A DNA stretch of 64,000 nt from Metabacillus schmidteae (GTDB taxonomy: Bacteria; Bacillota; Bacilli; Bacillales; Bacillaceae). The notes beneath the pieces were generated by a model. The model ran no database searches. It saw only the letters and a program-made list of their open reading frames with translations, and was not told the DNA's origin. This document shows positions 24,440 through 34,169 of this stretch, piece after piece (positions within the stretch are counted from its first letter, which is position 1; every line of letters starts with the position of its first letter). The position numbers and the translations under genes are program-made. The stretch covers positions 1,058,001-1,122,000 of the forward strand of contig NZ_CAESCH010000001.1 of the NCBI RefSeq assembly GCF_903166545.1, written 5' to 3'.

Positions 24440-24625
24440 TTATCTCGCAAATAGTACAAGCTTTCCCGATGATGATGTGCAACGATGAGTTTTATCTGTA
24501 AAATGATGTTCCTCTAATTTTTTCTGGCCAATTTCTTTTGCTTCTTTTTCGCTTTGTGCTTCAAAGCTTTCATCCAATAATTTTTCTCCGTTTTTTTCAA
24601 AAACAGTTAAGTAATAGATTGCCAA
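24440..24625 (-). CDS. YhzD-like small protein
   Basis: 61 residues: IYYLTVFEKNGEKLLDESFE followed by AQSEKEAKEIGQKKLEEHHF and THRCTSSSGKLVLFAR. The pattern matches the Bacillus YhzD-like family, a small protein of unknown role that lies in the same neighbourhood in B. subtilis (from memory). The TTG start at 24625 is preferred because GGGAGGA lies 8 nt upstream; the longer frame to 24655 runs through that site. It points opposite to the flanking genes. Confidence 0.72.
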   Translation of the reverse strand: MAIYYLTVFEKNGEKLLDESFEAQSEKEAKEIGQKKLEEHHFTDKTHRCTSSSGKLVLFAR

Positions 24626-24748
24626 TTCTACATTCCTCCCAAGTTGAAGATCCATACTTTCATAGTATTCTTACTATACAGGAGTTTTCCTGCTTAAAGA
24701 TGAAACCTTCTATTTCCATATTCGTAGTACATATTGAGGAGGGAAAAC

Positions 24749-25648
24749 ATGAGTTTAACGATTGATTCAGTAACAAAACGATTTGGTTCACATCTTGCTG
24801 TTGATCAGCTTTCTATCATAATACCGGAACATGAGATTTTTGGTTTCCTTGGAGCAAATGGTGCAGGGAAAACCACAACATTTCGGATGATCTTAGGCTT
24901 GCTAAATCCTACAGATGGTGAAATTAAGTGGAATGGAAGCAACATTTCGTATGAAGAAAGCGATATGATTGGTTACTTACCAGAGGAAAGAGGGCTTTAC
25001 CCTAAACTAAAGGTGAAAGATCAGCTTATGTATTTAGGTAGATTAAAAGGAATGTCAAAGCAGCAGGTGGCAAATGAGATGGATCATTGGCTGCAACGAT
25101 TTAATGTTACTGAGTATGCCAATAAAAAGGTTGAAGAGCTCTCAAAAGGAAATCAACAAAAAATACAATTTATTGCAGCTGTTCTTCATAAACCAAAGCT
25201 GTTAATTTTGGATGAACCATTTAGTGGATTAGATCCTATTAATGTTGAGCTTTTAAAAAAGGCTGTCGTTGATTTGAAGGAAGCCGGTACTTCAATCGTT
25301 TTCGCGAGTCACAGGATGGAACATGTTGAGGAACTATGTCAGCATCTTTGCATTATGCATAAAGGTAAACCGGTTGTACATGGTGCATTACGTGATATTA
25401 AGAGATCCTTTGGGAAGAAAAATCTCTTTATACATGGAGATTTTGATATGAGCTTTTTAGAAAACATCCCTGGGGTTATAAAGAGTAAGTCGACTAGTGA
25501 AGGGATGGAATTGCAAATTGAAAATGAAGAAGTCTCGTCCAGAATCTTTCATGAACTTCAACATAAAGGATTTGTCCGAAAGTTTGCACTTGAGGAACCA
25601 TCATTAAATGATATCTTTATTGAAAAAGTAGGTGCTTCCTATGAATAA
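24749..25648 (+). CDS. yhaQ: ABC transporter ATPase YhaQ (NatA-like)
   Basis: 299 residues. Walker A GANGAGKTT (about 37-45), GYLPEERGLYPKLKV Q-loop region typical of NatA, signature LSKGNQQKIQFIAAV, Walker B LLILDEPFSGLDP and switch His ASHRMEH. The PEERGLYPK stretch is diagnostic of the YhaQ/NatA subfamily linked to sodium or drug export. It overlaps yhaP by 8 bp. ATG 24749 follows GAGGAGGG; a TTG five codons earlier lies upstream of that site. Confidence 0.93.
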   Translation: MSLTIDSVTKRFGSHLAVDQLSIIIPEHEIFGFLGANGAGKTTTFRMILGLLNPTDGEIKWNGSNISYEESDMIGYLPEERGLYPKLKVKDQLMYLGRLKGMSKQQVANEMDHWLQRFNVTEYANKKVEELSKGNQQKIQFIAAVLHKPKLLILDEPFSGLDPINVELLKKAVVDLKEAGTSIVFASHRMEHVEELCQHLCIMHKGKPVVHGALRDIKRSFGKKNLFIHGDFDMSFLENIPGVIKSKSTSEGMELQIENEEVSSRIFHELQHKGFVRKFALEEPSLNDIFIEKVGASYE

Positions 25649-26894
25649 ATTTTGGATTATGGTTGCTCATACGTATCTGAATAAACTGAAGACAAAATCA
25701 TTTATTATTACAACATTATTAACAGCACTTATTTTGTATGGGTTATCTAATATTACAACGATCATTGATATGTTTGATAATAGTGATCAAACAAAAGAGT
25801 TTGTTGTCATTGATGAATCAGAAGGGTATTATGATAAATTTGAAGCTAATCTGGCTGTTTCCGGAATTCCCCTTTCCATTAAAACATCAGACAAGGGTGA
25901 GGAAGAATTAGAAAACAGTGTTTTAGCCGGAGAGTTAGATGGAATTATTGTGTTATCAAATGATGCTAATCAGCTACCACAGGCTACTGTAAAAACAAGC
26001 TCGATCACTGATAGCCAGGTTTTTACACAGGTGGAGCAAGTTTTGCAGCAAACGAAACTTGAAATAGGAAGAGAGAAGCTTGGTCTTCAAACAAATGAAT
26101 TAGATCAATTATTTACACCTGTTACAGTTGAAAAAGTTGCGCTAGAGGATAATGCGAAAACAGAAGAAGAATTAAATCAAGCAAGAGGCTTAGTGTATGT
26201 TCTCTTGTTTGTTATTTATTTCTCTGTTATTTTCTATGCAAGTATGATTGCGACAGAGGTCGCAACCGAAAAGTCTTCTAGAGTTATGGAAATTTTGATT
26301 TCCAGTGTTTCACCGGTTAAGCAGATGTTTGCGAAATTGATTGGAATCGGATTGTTAAGCTTAACACAAATGCTCGTTATATTGATTGTAGGTTATGCTT
26401 CTATACAGGCAAAAATAAATGATTTATCGTTAATGACAGGAGGTATGTTCGGGTTTTCTGATATCCCAACCTCAACATTCATTTATGCAGGAATTTACTT
26501 CCTATTAGGATATTTCCTTTTTGCAACACTTGCAGCTTTCTTAGGCTCACTAGTCAGTAGAATTGAAGATGTACAACAATTAATATCACCTATGATCTTT
26601 ATCATTGTCGGTGCATTTATGATTGCTATGTTTGGATTAACGAATCCTGAAGCTCCATTCATTACGGTAACTTCATATATTCCGTTTTTCACCCCAATGA
26701 TTATGTTCCTACGCGTGGGAATGCTGAATATTCCATTTTGGGAAATTGCGTTATCGATTGCCATCCTGCTTGGATCGATTATCATATTAGCAGTGTTTGG
26801 AGCAAGAGTGTACAAAGGGGGAGTCCTCATTTACGGAAAATCCTCCTCATTTAAGGATTTAAAAAGGGCGCTAATGTTATCGAAGGATAAGTGA
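25641..26894 (+). CDS. yhaP: ABC transporter permease YhaP (NatB-like)
   Basis: 417 residues with one N-terminal helix, a large extracytoplasmic domain (about 45-180) and then five or six membrane helices: the ABC2_membrane_3 arrangement. MIATEVATEKSSRVMEILIS at the entry of the transmembrane block is the family's conserved cytoplasmic helix. It forms an exporter with YhaQ. ATG 25641 overlaps the yhaQ stop. Substrate (Na+ in NatAB) is not established for YhaPQ. Confidence 0.92.
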   Translation: MNKFWIMVAHTYLNKLKTKSFIITTLLTALILYGLSNITTIIDMFDNSDQTKEFVVIDESEGYYDKFEANLAVSGIPLSIKTSDKGEEELENSVLAGELDGIIVLSNDANQLPQATVKTSSITDSQVFTQVEQVLQQTKLEIGREKLGLQTNELDQLFTPVTVEKVALEDNAKTEEELNQARGLVYVLLFVIYFSVIFYASMIATEVATEKSSRVMEILISSVSPVKQMFAKLIGIGLLSLTQMLVILIVGYASIQAKINDLSLMTGGMFGFSDIPTSTFIYAGIYFLLGYFLFATLAAFLGSLVSRIEDVQQLISPMIFIIVGAFMIAMFGLTNPEAPFITVTSYIPFFTPMIMFLRVGMLNIPFWEIALSIAILLGSIIILAVFGARVYKGGVLIYGKSSSFKDLKRALMLSKDK

Positions 26895-26902
26895 TTTTGT
26901 AC

Positions 26903-26940
26903 GAGAATGGCTATAAAGCTGTTCTCTTTTTTGTTTTTTT
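26903..26940 (+). terminator. Terminator after yhaP
   Basis: GAGAA-GGCT / AGCT-GTTCTC imperfect hairpin followed by TTTTTTGTTTTTTT. Confidence 0.75.
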
Positions 26941-26983
26941 CTAGTGTTTATATAAGAACTAGATACACTGACTAAAAAAATTT

Positions 26984-27022
26984 GGTGGATGGAGGGCGAG
27001 CATCCAGGAGTTGCCATCCACC
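26984..27022. repeat. Perfect 9-bp inverted repeat upstream of yhaO
   Basis: GGTGGATGG (26984-26992) and CCATCCACC (27014-27022) face each other around a 21-nt loop. No T tract follows. It lies 150 bp before yhaO and after the yhaP terminator; its role is unknown. Confidence 0.6.
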
Positions 27023-27168
27023 CTCAAACACTAATTTTATGGTTTAAGGATACGTCATGTTATATCATTTAAAGATTATAAATAAAGTTCATCTGACAGA
27101 ACGTGCATTCGTATTTCATAGATGGTAAAATAAAAGGTAAACAAAGGAAGATAAAGAAAGAGGTATAT

Positions 27169-28407
27169 ATGAGTGCCATTAAATTTATCCATGCTGCAGA
27201 TCTGCATTTAGATAGCCCTTTTTTAGGGTTAAAACATATGCCGGCAAACTTTTTTGAAAGAGTAAGAGAAAGTACTTTTTTATCCTTTTCAAAAATCATT
27301 ACATGTGCCATTAACGAAAAAGTAGATTTCATCTTACTATCCGGTGACTTATATGATGAAGATGAAAGAAGCTTAAAAGCTCAATTAAAATTAAAAAAAG
27401 AATTTGAACGCTTGGCAGAAAAGGATATACAGGTTTTTATTATTCATGGAAATCATGATCATATGGGCGGGAAGTGGCTGGACCTTGAATGGCCGGAAAA
27501 TGTTCATGTGTTTTCAAGTCATAAGGTTGAAGTAAAAGAATATCAGAAAAATCAAGCACCGCTCGCTTATATATACGGGTATAGCTATCCTGAGCGTGCT
27601 GTACATGAGAACATCACGTCACAATACATAAAAATAGAAAATCCCAACGTATTTCATATCGGCTTGTTACATGGGTCAACAGAAGGAAACAAAGAGCATG
27701 ATGTATATTGTCCATTTAAAGTAAATGATTTACTAACTAAAGACTTTGACTATTGGGCTTTAGGACATATTCATAAACGTCAAATGTTGCATGAAGCACA
27801 CCCAGTTATTGCTTATCCAGGTAATATCCAAGGCAGGCATCCGAAGGAAACGGGTAGGAAAGGCTGTTATTTAGTTGAAATGGAAGAGGGAACAGTAAAA
27901 AGCTCGTTTATTTCAACAGAAGAAATCAGGTGGGAACAGATTGACGTGTCAATCAATGAATGTCAAAACCTATCAGAGTTAATTCAAGCCTGTGAACGAT
28001 CAATAGACACCTTAAAAAGAGAAAACAAAGCGATTTGTTTAACAATCTCGTTTGTAGACTCAGGTGAATTAGCAAACGAACTAAACTCTCAGGATCTTAT
28101 CGAGGATCTTCTTGATGTTTTAAATGATCAACAAAATGAGCAGGAGAACTTTGTGTGGGTAGTGAAAATCATTGATCGTACAATAAAACCTCGAACTACC
28201 TCACAAAAGCTATCGACTTTTTATCATGACCTGGAAAATACAATAAAAAACTATGACAAATTCGATGAAGTGATTGAACCATTGAAAAAAAATTCAATAT
28301 TCCGCAAGCATATCGATGGTTTTACCAAAGAGGAGCAAAATCAGCTTCTCAAAAAAGCGGAGCTATTACTGCATCGTGAATTACTGCAACACCAAGAGCA
28401 AAAGTGA
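27169..28407 (+). CDS. yhaO: DNA repair exonuclease, SbcD/Mre11-like (YhaO)
   Basis: 412-residue calcineurin-type phosphoesterase with all metal motifs: AADLHLDSP (I), SGDLYDEDERS (II), IIHGNHDHMGG (III), LLHGSTEGN (IV) and ALGHIHKRQ (V). These form the Mn-dependent nuclease site of SbcD/Mre11 proteins. The C-terminal third is the capping/coupling region. Followed at once by the YhaN ATPase, making an SbcCD-like pair. ATG 27169 lies behind an AGAGG site; the longer open frame back to 27103 has none. Confidence 0.93.
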   Translation: MSAIKFIHAADLHLDSPFLGLKHMPANFFERVRESTFLSFSKIITCAINEKVDFILLSGDLYDEDERSLKAQLKLKKEFERLAEKDIQVFIIHGNHDHMGGKWLDLEWPENVHVFSSHKVEVKEYQKNQAPLAYIYGYSYPERAVHENITSQYIKIENPNVFHIGLLHGSTEGNKEHDVYCPFKVNDLLTKDFDYWALGHIHKRQMLHEAHPVIAYPGNIQGRHPKETGRKGCYLVEMEEGTVKSSFISTEEIRWEQIDVSINECQNLSELIQACERSIDTLKRENKAICLTISFVDSGELANELNSQDLIEDLLDVLNDQQNEQENFVWVVKIIDRTIKPRTTSQKLSTFYHDLENTIKNYDKFDEVIEPLKKNSIFRKHIDGFTKEEQNQLLKKAELLLHRELLQHQEQK

Positions 28408-28417
28408 GGTGATGAGA

Positions 28418-31408
28418 TTGAAAATTGAAGAACTACAAATTTATGGATATGGAAAATTTGAAAATCAGCATTTCATCCTAGGTAAATCAAATTTCTCTGT
28501 CATATACGGGGAAAACGAAGCAGGGAAATCAACGATCATGTCATTCATACATAGTATTCTTTTTGGCTTTCCAACCAAGCAGCAATCGGAAAACCGTTAT
28601 GAACCAAAAAGAGCAACAAGCTATGGTGGGTATCTCATCGCCACATTAGAAAGAGGACAGCGCATAAAAATTGAACGATTGCCAGGTAAATTTGGCGGCG
28701 AGGTTTTGATTGAATATGAAGACGGGACAACCGCGAATGAAGAATTTCTTCAAACACTTTTAGGTGGGGTGGATAAAGAGTCTTATCGCTCCATTTTTTC
28801 CTTTGATGTCCATGGTTTACAGCAAATTCAAAAGCTTGATGCTAATCAAATTGGAAAATATCTGTTTCTTTCCAGTATCTATGGAGCTGATGCACTTTTT
28901 GCAATTGAAGACCATCTAACAAAGCAATTGGACCTCTTATATAAACCAAATGGAAGAAGACCAACAGTAAATGAAGGACTTGTGAAGTTAAAGGAACATG
29001 CAGGAAAACTACAGGAGGCAAAACGGAAAAATCATCAGTATGAGCAATTGCAAGCTGAAAAAGCATCTCTACATTCCCAACTTTCATCTATTACTCAAAC
29101 AAAACGAGATAAAATGGCAGAGCAAAGATACTTGGAAAAAGCGAAAACAATTCTTCCATTAGTAAAAGAAAAAAAATGGTGTAATGATCAGTTGAGGCAA
29201 CTGCCGGCTACAGACCATTTACCAGAAGATGGACTAAACAAGCTGGATCATTTTCATGTGACACTTCAGCCACTGAACATGCAGCTGCATGCCATGCAAG
29301 TACGAATAGCAAAACTTGAGGAAGAAGAATCAGAGCTTCATGTAAATGATGCATATATTGTACATAAGACCGAGATTGGACATGTTCGTGAGCAGCTGTC
29401 ACTATATGAGGAAAAACTAAAAAATAAGCAATATATCGAGAATAAGATCGAACAGCTTCAACACGAATATGGAGTATTAAAACAAAGGTTGTATCCGTTT
29501 TTAACCGAGGATGACATCCTAAATATACAAGCAACAATGATGATGAAAGACACGCTAAAAAGGCTGCTTGAACAAGAGGTAAAGTCAAAACATAGAAAAC
29601 AATTGCTTGATGAGCAATTTGAACAGGTGCAAAGCGCTCTTGAAGAAGCTGAGTGGAAAATAGGTAAATTAAAAACTGACGTTTTGAGAGATGAAGAAAG
29701 GTCTTCTTTGGAGCAGGAACTTACCGCAAGAAAGAATGCTAACCTTCCTGAACTTAAGCAGGAACACAAGCAGGTTTCTACAGAACTGAAAAAACGAAAG
29801 CAGGAGTACAAAGGAGAAAAGAAACAACAATCTATTTTTCTCAGTGTAATTACTCTCATTTTATTAATAGGATCTACGTGGCTATTTTTTCAAGAAAACT
29901 GGCCACTCTTCGGAATTTTATTAGTCGCATGTATTGGTGTCCTTTTTCAAATCAAGAATTTGCAAACAAAAAAGGATACACTTGTCGAACATTTAGAATC
30001 TGAGTTAAAGGTTTTAGAACAGAGGTTATATCATGCTCAGCAACATGAATCAACATCGGGAAGAGCATTATCAGATATTATAACTTCTTTAGAAAAAGAT
30101 CAAATGGTGAAACAATCATTACAGCATGAAGAGCATATCCTCGAACAGCAGGAAAGGGCATATGAGAGACTACTAAAACAGTATGAAGAATGGGAAAAGA
30201 ATCAATTCTATGAGCGTGAGCAGCTTTCAGAAATTGCTGAACAAATTCAAGTGGAGACAAATGCTTCATCTGAAGTTGTTTTGGAAGCCTTTGAAGCATT
30301 ACAACACCTCCAAAGTCTAATTATGGAATTGAATAAATACCGTACAGAAGTCAGATTGCTCAACCAGGAGCAATGGAAGTTTGAAGAGGAAGTGAAGAGA
30401 TTAGCAGAAATTTGTCAGATTGAGCGCTCCTCAATTAAAGAATCTGTCTATATATTAGGTGAACAGAGTAGTTTGGAACTTTCTAATGCTGCTAAGCGAG
30501 AGAAGATTAAGGAAAAACAAGCAGAGATAGAAGAAGAACTGACTTCATTATCAGAAGAGATCGTCTTTATCGAACAACAACGAGATGAATTAATCAGGTG
30601 CAGCAAGTGTGAAACAGAAGATGAATTTAGAAAGCTGGCAAAAGTTCATTTGCAGCGAGAAGAAATCCAAAGAAAAATGCAGTGGGTTGAAAAGCAATTG
30701 GCTACGGAGAGCGATCTGGATCCAGGGGCTTTATCCAATGAAAAAATAGAAACTATAGATGTGAGAATACAAGAATTAGTGAATGAAATTGATCAAATGG
30801 AGAAAATGGAAAATCAGTTGCAACAGGAGTACTCAAGTATTCTTTTCAAAATCGAAGAAATGGAGCAAAGCGGAACTTACTCTAAGTTGAGACATGCCTT
30901 TGAAAATGAAAGAGCAATGGTGAAAGATGAAGCAGAGAAATGGATTATTAGGGCCCTTGCAAAAGATCTCCTTCAAAAAACAGTTCATCAGCATAGAGAG
31001 GAAAAGCTGCCTGAATTGTTAGCTTCTATAACGTATTATTTTCAATTGCTTACATCCAATTCCTATCAGAAAGTATATTTACCGATTGAAAAGCAATCCT
31101 TTATAGTTGAACGTCAAGATGGAGTGAAATTTTTTGCAGAGGAACTTAGTCAAGCTACCGCAGAGCAACTCTATCTATCAATTCGACTAGCCATTATAAA
31201 AAACATTAATTCTCAGCTACAGCTGCCAGTCATCATTGACGATAGCTTTGTTCATTTCGATCATAGTAGAACATCAAATACATTAAAGCTATTGCATGAA
31301 CTAAAAAAAGACCAACAAGTGATTTTCTTTACATGTCATCACCACATAGCTGAATCAGCTCAGCCGGAGAATATGGTTAATCTCTCTGATACTACGAATA
31401 TTGGCTAA
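28418..31408 (+). CDS. yhaN: SbcC/Rad50-like coiled-coil ATPase YhaN
   Basis: 996 residues. N-terminal AAA lobe with Walker A GENEAGKST (about 31-39) and PTKQQSENRYEPKRATSYGG; central long coiled coils (about 195-450 and 540-860); C-terminal lobe with signature-like ELSQATAEQLYLSIRLAI and Walker B LPVIIDDSFVHFD, then FFTCHHH. A hydrophobic hairpin (about 468-510, two helices: SIFLSVITLILLIGSTWLFF and WPLFGILLVACIGVLF) interrupts the coiled coils where Rad50 has its zinc hook. TTG 28418 is the likely start since GAGGTGAT lies 4-8 nt before it. Partner of YhaO. Confidence 0.9.
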   Translation: MKIEELQIYGYGKFENQHFILGKSNFSVIYGENEAGKSTIMSFIHSILFGFPTKQQSENRYEPKRATSYGGYLIATLERGQRIKIERLPGKFGGEVLIEYEDGTTANEEFLQTLLGGVDKESYRSIFSFDVHGLQQIQKLDANQIGKYLFLSSIYGADALFAIEDHLTKQLDLLYKPNGRRPTVNEGLVKLKEHAGKLQEAKRKNHQYEQLQAEKASLHSQLSSITQTKRDKMAEQRYLEKAKTILPLVKEKKWCNDQLRQLPATDHLPEDGLNKLDHFHVTLQPLNMQLHAMQVRIAKLEEEESELHVNDAYIVHKTEIGHVREQLSLYEEKLKNKQYIENKIEQLQHEYGVLKQRLYPFLTEDDILNIQATMMMKDTLKRLLEQEVKSKHRKQLLDEQFEQVQSALEEAEWKIGKLKTDVLRDEERSSLEQELTARKNANLPELKQEHKQVSTELKKRKQEYKGEKKQQSIFLSVITLILLIGSTWLFFQENWPLFGILLVACIGVLFQIKNLQTKKDTLVEHLESELKVLEQRLYHAQQHESTSGRALSDIITSLEKDQMVKQSLQHEEHILEQQERAYERLLKQYEEWEKNQFYEREQLSEIAEQIQVETNASSEVVLEAFEALQHLQSLIMELNKYRTEVRLLNQEQWKFEEEVKRLAEICQIERSSIKESVYILGEQSSLELSNAAKREKIKEKQAEIEEELTSLSEEIVFIEQQRDELIRCSKCETEDEFRKLAKVHLQREEIQRKMQWVEKQLATESDLDPGALSNEKIETIDVRIQELVNEIDQMEKMENQLQQEYSSILFKIEEMEQSGTYSKLRHAFENERAMVKDEAEKWIIRALAKDLLQKTVHQHREEKLPELLASITYYFQLLTSNSYQKVYLPIEKQSFIVERQDGVKFFAEELSQATAEQLYLSIRLAIIKNINSQLQLPVIIDDSFVHFDHSRTSNTLKLLHELKKDQQVIFFTCHHHIAESAQPENMVNLSDTTNIG

Positions 31409-31537
31409 ATAACACAAGATAAGATACTTCTCAAACAGGATGTAACCTATCTATGCTATACTAGCCATACAAATGATCTTTATTATTAAAATGATATCGA
31501 AATACAAGATAAACAAGCATTGAGAGGAGAACTTAGG

Positions 31538-32482
31538 ATGGGAAAAGGAATATTACATTATGACATTGGGGAACAGGTAGAAGTTCATTTATTAATCAAA
31601 TCTTCTACAAAAGGCGTTGCCAGTAACGGAAAAGCATTTTTAACATTAATTCTCCAAGATACCTCCGGTGAAATAGAAGCAAAGCTATGGGATGCCTCAC
31701 AAGAAGATGAAGTAATGTATGGCCCGCAAAGTATTGTAAAGGTATTAGGGGATATCCACCATTATCGTGGACGTAATCAACTGAAAATCCGAAAAATTCG
31801 TCCAAAGCATGACGAAGAGAAAATTGAAATATCAGATCTTTTAGAGACGGCACCAATTGCTAAAGATGTGATGAATGATAAAATTACTCAATATATATTT
31901 GACATGAAAAATCCAAATATTCAACGAGTAACAAGGTATTTATTAAAAAAACATGGTTCAGCTTTTATGGAATATCCAGCCGCAACAAAGAATCATCATG
32001 AGTTTGTATCAGGGTTAGCCTATCATGTTGTCTCCATGCTAGACTTGGCCAAGTCAATTGCCACTTTATATCCGAGTCTTGATACTGATTTGCTTTATGC
32101 CGGTGTGATTCTTCATGACTTAGGAAAAGTAATTGAATTGTCTGGACCAATTAGCACAACATATACGGTTGAAGGAAATTTATTAGGTCATATTTCAATC
32201 ATGGTAAATGAAATTGCGAAAGCGGCAGAACATTTGCAAATTGAAGGGGAAGAAATTGTTGTTCTTCAGCATTTAGTTCTCAGTCATCATGGAAAGGCAG
32301 AATGGGGAAGTCCTAAGCCGCCAATGATCAAAGAAGCTGAAATTCTCCATTATATTGATAATCTGGACGCAAAAATGAACATGCTGGATCGTGCACTTGA
32401 ACGTGTGAAGCCAGGTGAATATACAGAAAGAGTTTTTGCTTTAGATAATCGTTCATTTTATAAGCCATCTTTTCATAATTAA
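31538..32482 (+). CDS. yhaM: 3'-5' exoribonuclease YhaM
   Basis: 314 residues, the same length as B. subtilis YhaM. N-terminal OB-fold ([40 protein letters not shown]) and a C-terminal HD metal-dependent domain ([55 protein letters not shown]). It acts on single-stranded RNA and DNA from the 3' end. ATG 31538 follows GAGGAG; an upstream frame adds six residues without a site. Third gene of the nuclease run yhaO-yhaN-yhaM, 130 bp after yhaN. Confidence 0.96.
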   Translation: MGKGILHYDIGEQVEVHLLIKSSTKGVASNGKAFLTLILQDTSGEIEAKLWDASQEDEVMYGPQSIVKVLGDIHHYRGRNQLKIRKIRPKHDEEKIEISDLLETAPIAKDVMNDKITQYIFDMKNPNIQRVTRYLLKKHGSAFMEYPAATKNHHEFVSGLAYHVVSMLDLAKSIATLYPSLDTDLLYAGVILHDLGKVIELSGPISTTYTVEGNLLGHISIMVNEIAKAAEHLQIEGEEIVVLQHLVLSHHGKAEWGSPKPPMIKEAEILHYIDNLDAKMNMLDRALERVKPGEYTERVFALDNRSFYKPSFHN

Positions 32483-32567
32483 TAAATCATTAGGCATAAA
32501 ATAAGAACGGTCATCATATGCTCCTAGAAAAAGGCTTGTCTTTGTACAAGTTAAAGGGGGAAACCAT

Positions 32568-32783
32568 ATGGTGATATTACCTTGGTGGATTTATTTATGT
32601 ATTATTGGAATTCTCATCAGTGGATATATGGCATTTAAAACATCCCGTCAGGATAAAATGATTGATGAGGATTTCATTGAAAAGGAAGGTCAAGTCTATC
32701 TTGATCGAATCGAGCAGGAGCGCCAAAAGAAAAAGGCGCTGCTTGAACAGCAACCACTGCAAGATGACCAGTCTGCTAGCTAA
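32568..32783 (+). CDS. yhaL: Sporulation protein YhaL
   Basis: 71 residues: one N-terminal membrane helix (LPWWIYLCIIGILISGYMAF) and a charged cytoplasmic tail (EDFIEKEGQVYLDRIEQERQ). B. subtilis YhaL has the same size, topology and position between yhaM and prsA and is needed for efficient sporulation. ATG 32568 follows AAAGGGGG. Confidence 0.88.
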   Translation: MVILPWWIYLCIIGILISGYMAFKTSRQDKMIDEDFIEKEGQVYLDRIEQERQKKKALLEQQPLQDDQSAS

Positions 32784-32784
32784 A

Positions 32785-32823
32785 AAAATAAGGCTCTCGC
32801 ATTTTAACGAGAGCCTTATTTTT
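32785..32823. terminator. Convergent terminator between yhaL and prsA
   Basis: AAATAAGGCTCTCG / CGAGAGCCTTATTT hairpin with T tracts on both strands. Confidence 0.85.
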
Positions 32824-32839
32824 ATTTTGGAACAGTTCC

Positions 32840-33688
32840 TTATTCCTTCGTTTCTTCAGCTTTAAATAGATCTTTTAAATCTTCGTCTTTCACATCAACA
32901 TTTGAGTCTTTAATTGCCTTGTCTAAAGCACTTTGGATTGTATCAGGCTGTTGGACCTTTTGTTTGCGAACCTCTTCAGTCAGTGATTCTTTCATTTCTT
33001 CCAGTGGTTTTACTGTTTGTGTAACTTTGATGATATGATAACCAAATTCAGATTTCACAGGGGCACTTACTTCACCTTCTTTTAATTTAAAGGCAGCATC
33101 CTGGAATTCCTTAACCATAGCACCTTCACCAAACCATCCTAGTTCTCCACCGTTTTGAGCAGAACCTGGATCTTTTGAATATTCTTTTGCAAGGTCTTCA
33201 AATTTTTCTCCAGCATCAAGCTTTTCTTTTACTTCTTTAGCTGTTGCCTCGTCCTCAACAAGGATATGGCTAGCTTTAATTTGACCTTCTAATGATTCGT
33301 GATAAGCTTTAATATCCTCATCAGTGACTTCAACTTCAGCTTCTGCAGCTTTCTTTCTTAATAAATCTACTTTAACCATTTGTTTAACTACATCTTCACC
33401 TTGTGCTTGGATAACACTTTCAAATTGCGCACCGTATTGAGTTTTTAAATTGTCGAATTCTTTTTGCACTTCATCATCTGTTACTTCATATTTATCGCTA
33501 AGTACCTTTTCGTGAACAAGTTCTGTCAGAACATCTCCACCGAAACGTTCTTTCATGGCTTGATAAAATTCATCTTTCGTAATATTTCCAGCTTTTGTTT
33601 CAACAACAACTTCTGAATCAGCATTATTACATGCGCCTAACGCAAGTAAGCTTGTTGCTGTTGCTAGTACAATGGCTAATTTTTTCAT
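32840..33688 (-). CDS. prsA: Extracellular foldase lipoprotein PrsA
   Basis: 282-residue lipoprotein that helps secreted proteins fold at the membrane-wall interface. Signal peptide with lipobox LALGAC (Cys20 is the lipidated residue). A parvulin peptidyl-prolyl isomerase domain spans about 133-225 (IKASHILVEDEATAKEVKEK, LGWFGEGAMVKEFQDAAFKL, KSEFGYHIIKVTQ). Flanking helical NC domains are present. Adjacent to yhaL as in B. subtilis. The upstream region has a TATAAT box at 33753-33758 overlapped by a strong palindromic structure. Confidence 0.96.
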   Translation of the reverse strand: MKKLAIVLATATSLLALGACNNADSEVVVETKAGNITKDEFYQAMKERFGGDVLTELVHEKVLSDKYEVTDDEVQKEFDNLKTQYGAQFESVIQAQGEDVVKQMVKVDLLRKKAAEAEVEVTDEDIKAYHESLEGQIKASHILVEDEATAKEVKEKLDAGEKFEDLAKEYSKDPGSAQNGGELGWFGEGAMVKEFQDAAFKLKEGEVSAPVKSEFGYHIIKVTQTVKPLEEMKESLTEEVRKQKVQQPDTIQSALDKAIKDSNVDVKDEDLKDLFKAEETKE

Positions 33689-33752
33689 CTTTTTCTACAA
33701 CTCCTAGTTAAATTAGTTTTTTACTGGATCCAGCTTTTCTATGTAATGCCAG

Positions 33753-33812
33753 ATTATATTAGAAAAACTTGGCTTATGGCCAAGCACTAATGGCGAAAGC
33801 CTTAGTTTTTCT
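33753..33812 (-). promoter_or_regulatory. prsA promoter -10 box overlapped by a three-stem palindrome
   Basis: TATAAT reads on the minus strand at 33753-33758, 65 bp before the prsA ATG. Immediately upstream are AGAAAAACT / AGTTTTTCT (33761-33769 and 33804-33812), CTTGGC / GCCAAG (33768-33773 and 33779-33784) and CTAA-GGC-GAAA-GCC-TTAG (33787-33805). No separate -35 box with standard spacing is visible, so the palindrome probably occupies that position. Confidence 0.5.
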
Positions 33813-34013
33813 TATACTATCAACCATAAAATTTTATCTTTCTGATAGTACAAGAAATACTATACCATAATGAGTCACGTTCAAAAAGTTTTTTCGTTGA
33901 AAACGCTGTCCTTTGATGAAGGATTGAAGAATTTTAAATAAAATGCGGTTTCTGCACTCTTAAAAACAATTAAATGGAACTGGGCTATCGTCCAATCAAC
34001 ATGAGCTCTCTGA

Positions 34014-34022
34014 CATAGGATG
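34014..34022 (+). promoter_or_regulatory. Possible sigma-K-like -10 box before the first YjcZ gene
   Basis: CATAGGATG, 30 bp upstream of ATG 34053. It resembles the better box before the second YjcZ gene but deviates at the last position. Confidence 0.35.
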
Positions 34023-34052
34023 TATTGAAAGAAATAAAGGAGGTAATTGATC

Positions 34053-34139
34053 ATGGGTCACGCTTTTGCAGATAACTTTGCTTTGATTGTCGTGCTTTTC
34101 ATTTTGTTAATTATTATTGGAGCTTGTTATCTTTACTAA
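34053..34139 (+). CDS. YjcZ-family sporulation peptide 1
   Basis: 28 residues: MGHAFADNFALIVVLFILLI, then IIGACYLY. The G-x-F-A-L-I-V-V-L-F-I-L-L-I-I-x-G-A block is the YjcZ/YrhF family signature of tiny sporulation-expressed membrane peptides. AAAGGAGG precedes the ATG. Missed by gene callers with a length cut-off. Spore coat or membrane localisation is inferred from family. Confidence 0.88.
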   Translation: MGHAFADNFALIVVLFILLIIIGACYLY

Positions 34140-34169
34140 TTAATTGAGATAGTGTGGATAATTGCCTAT

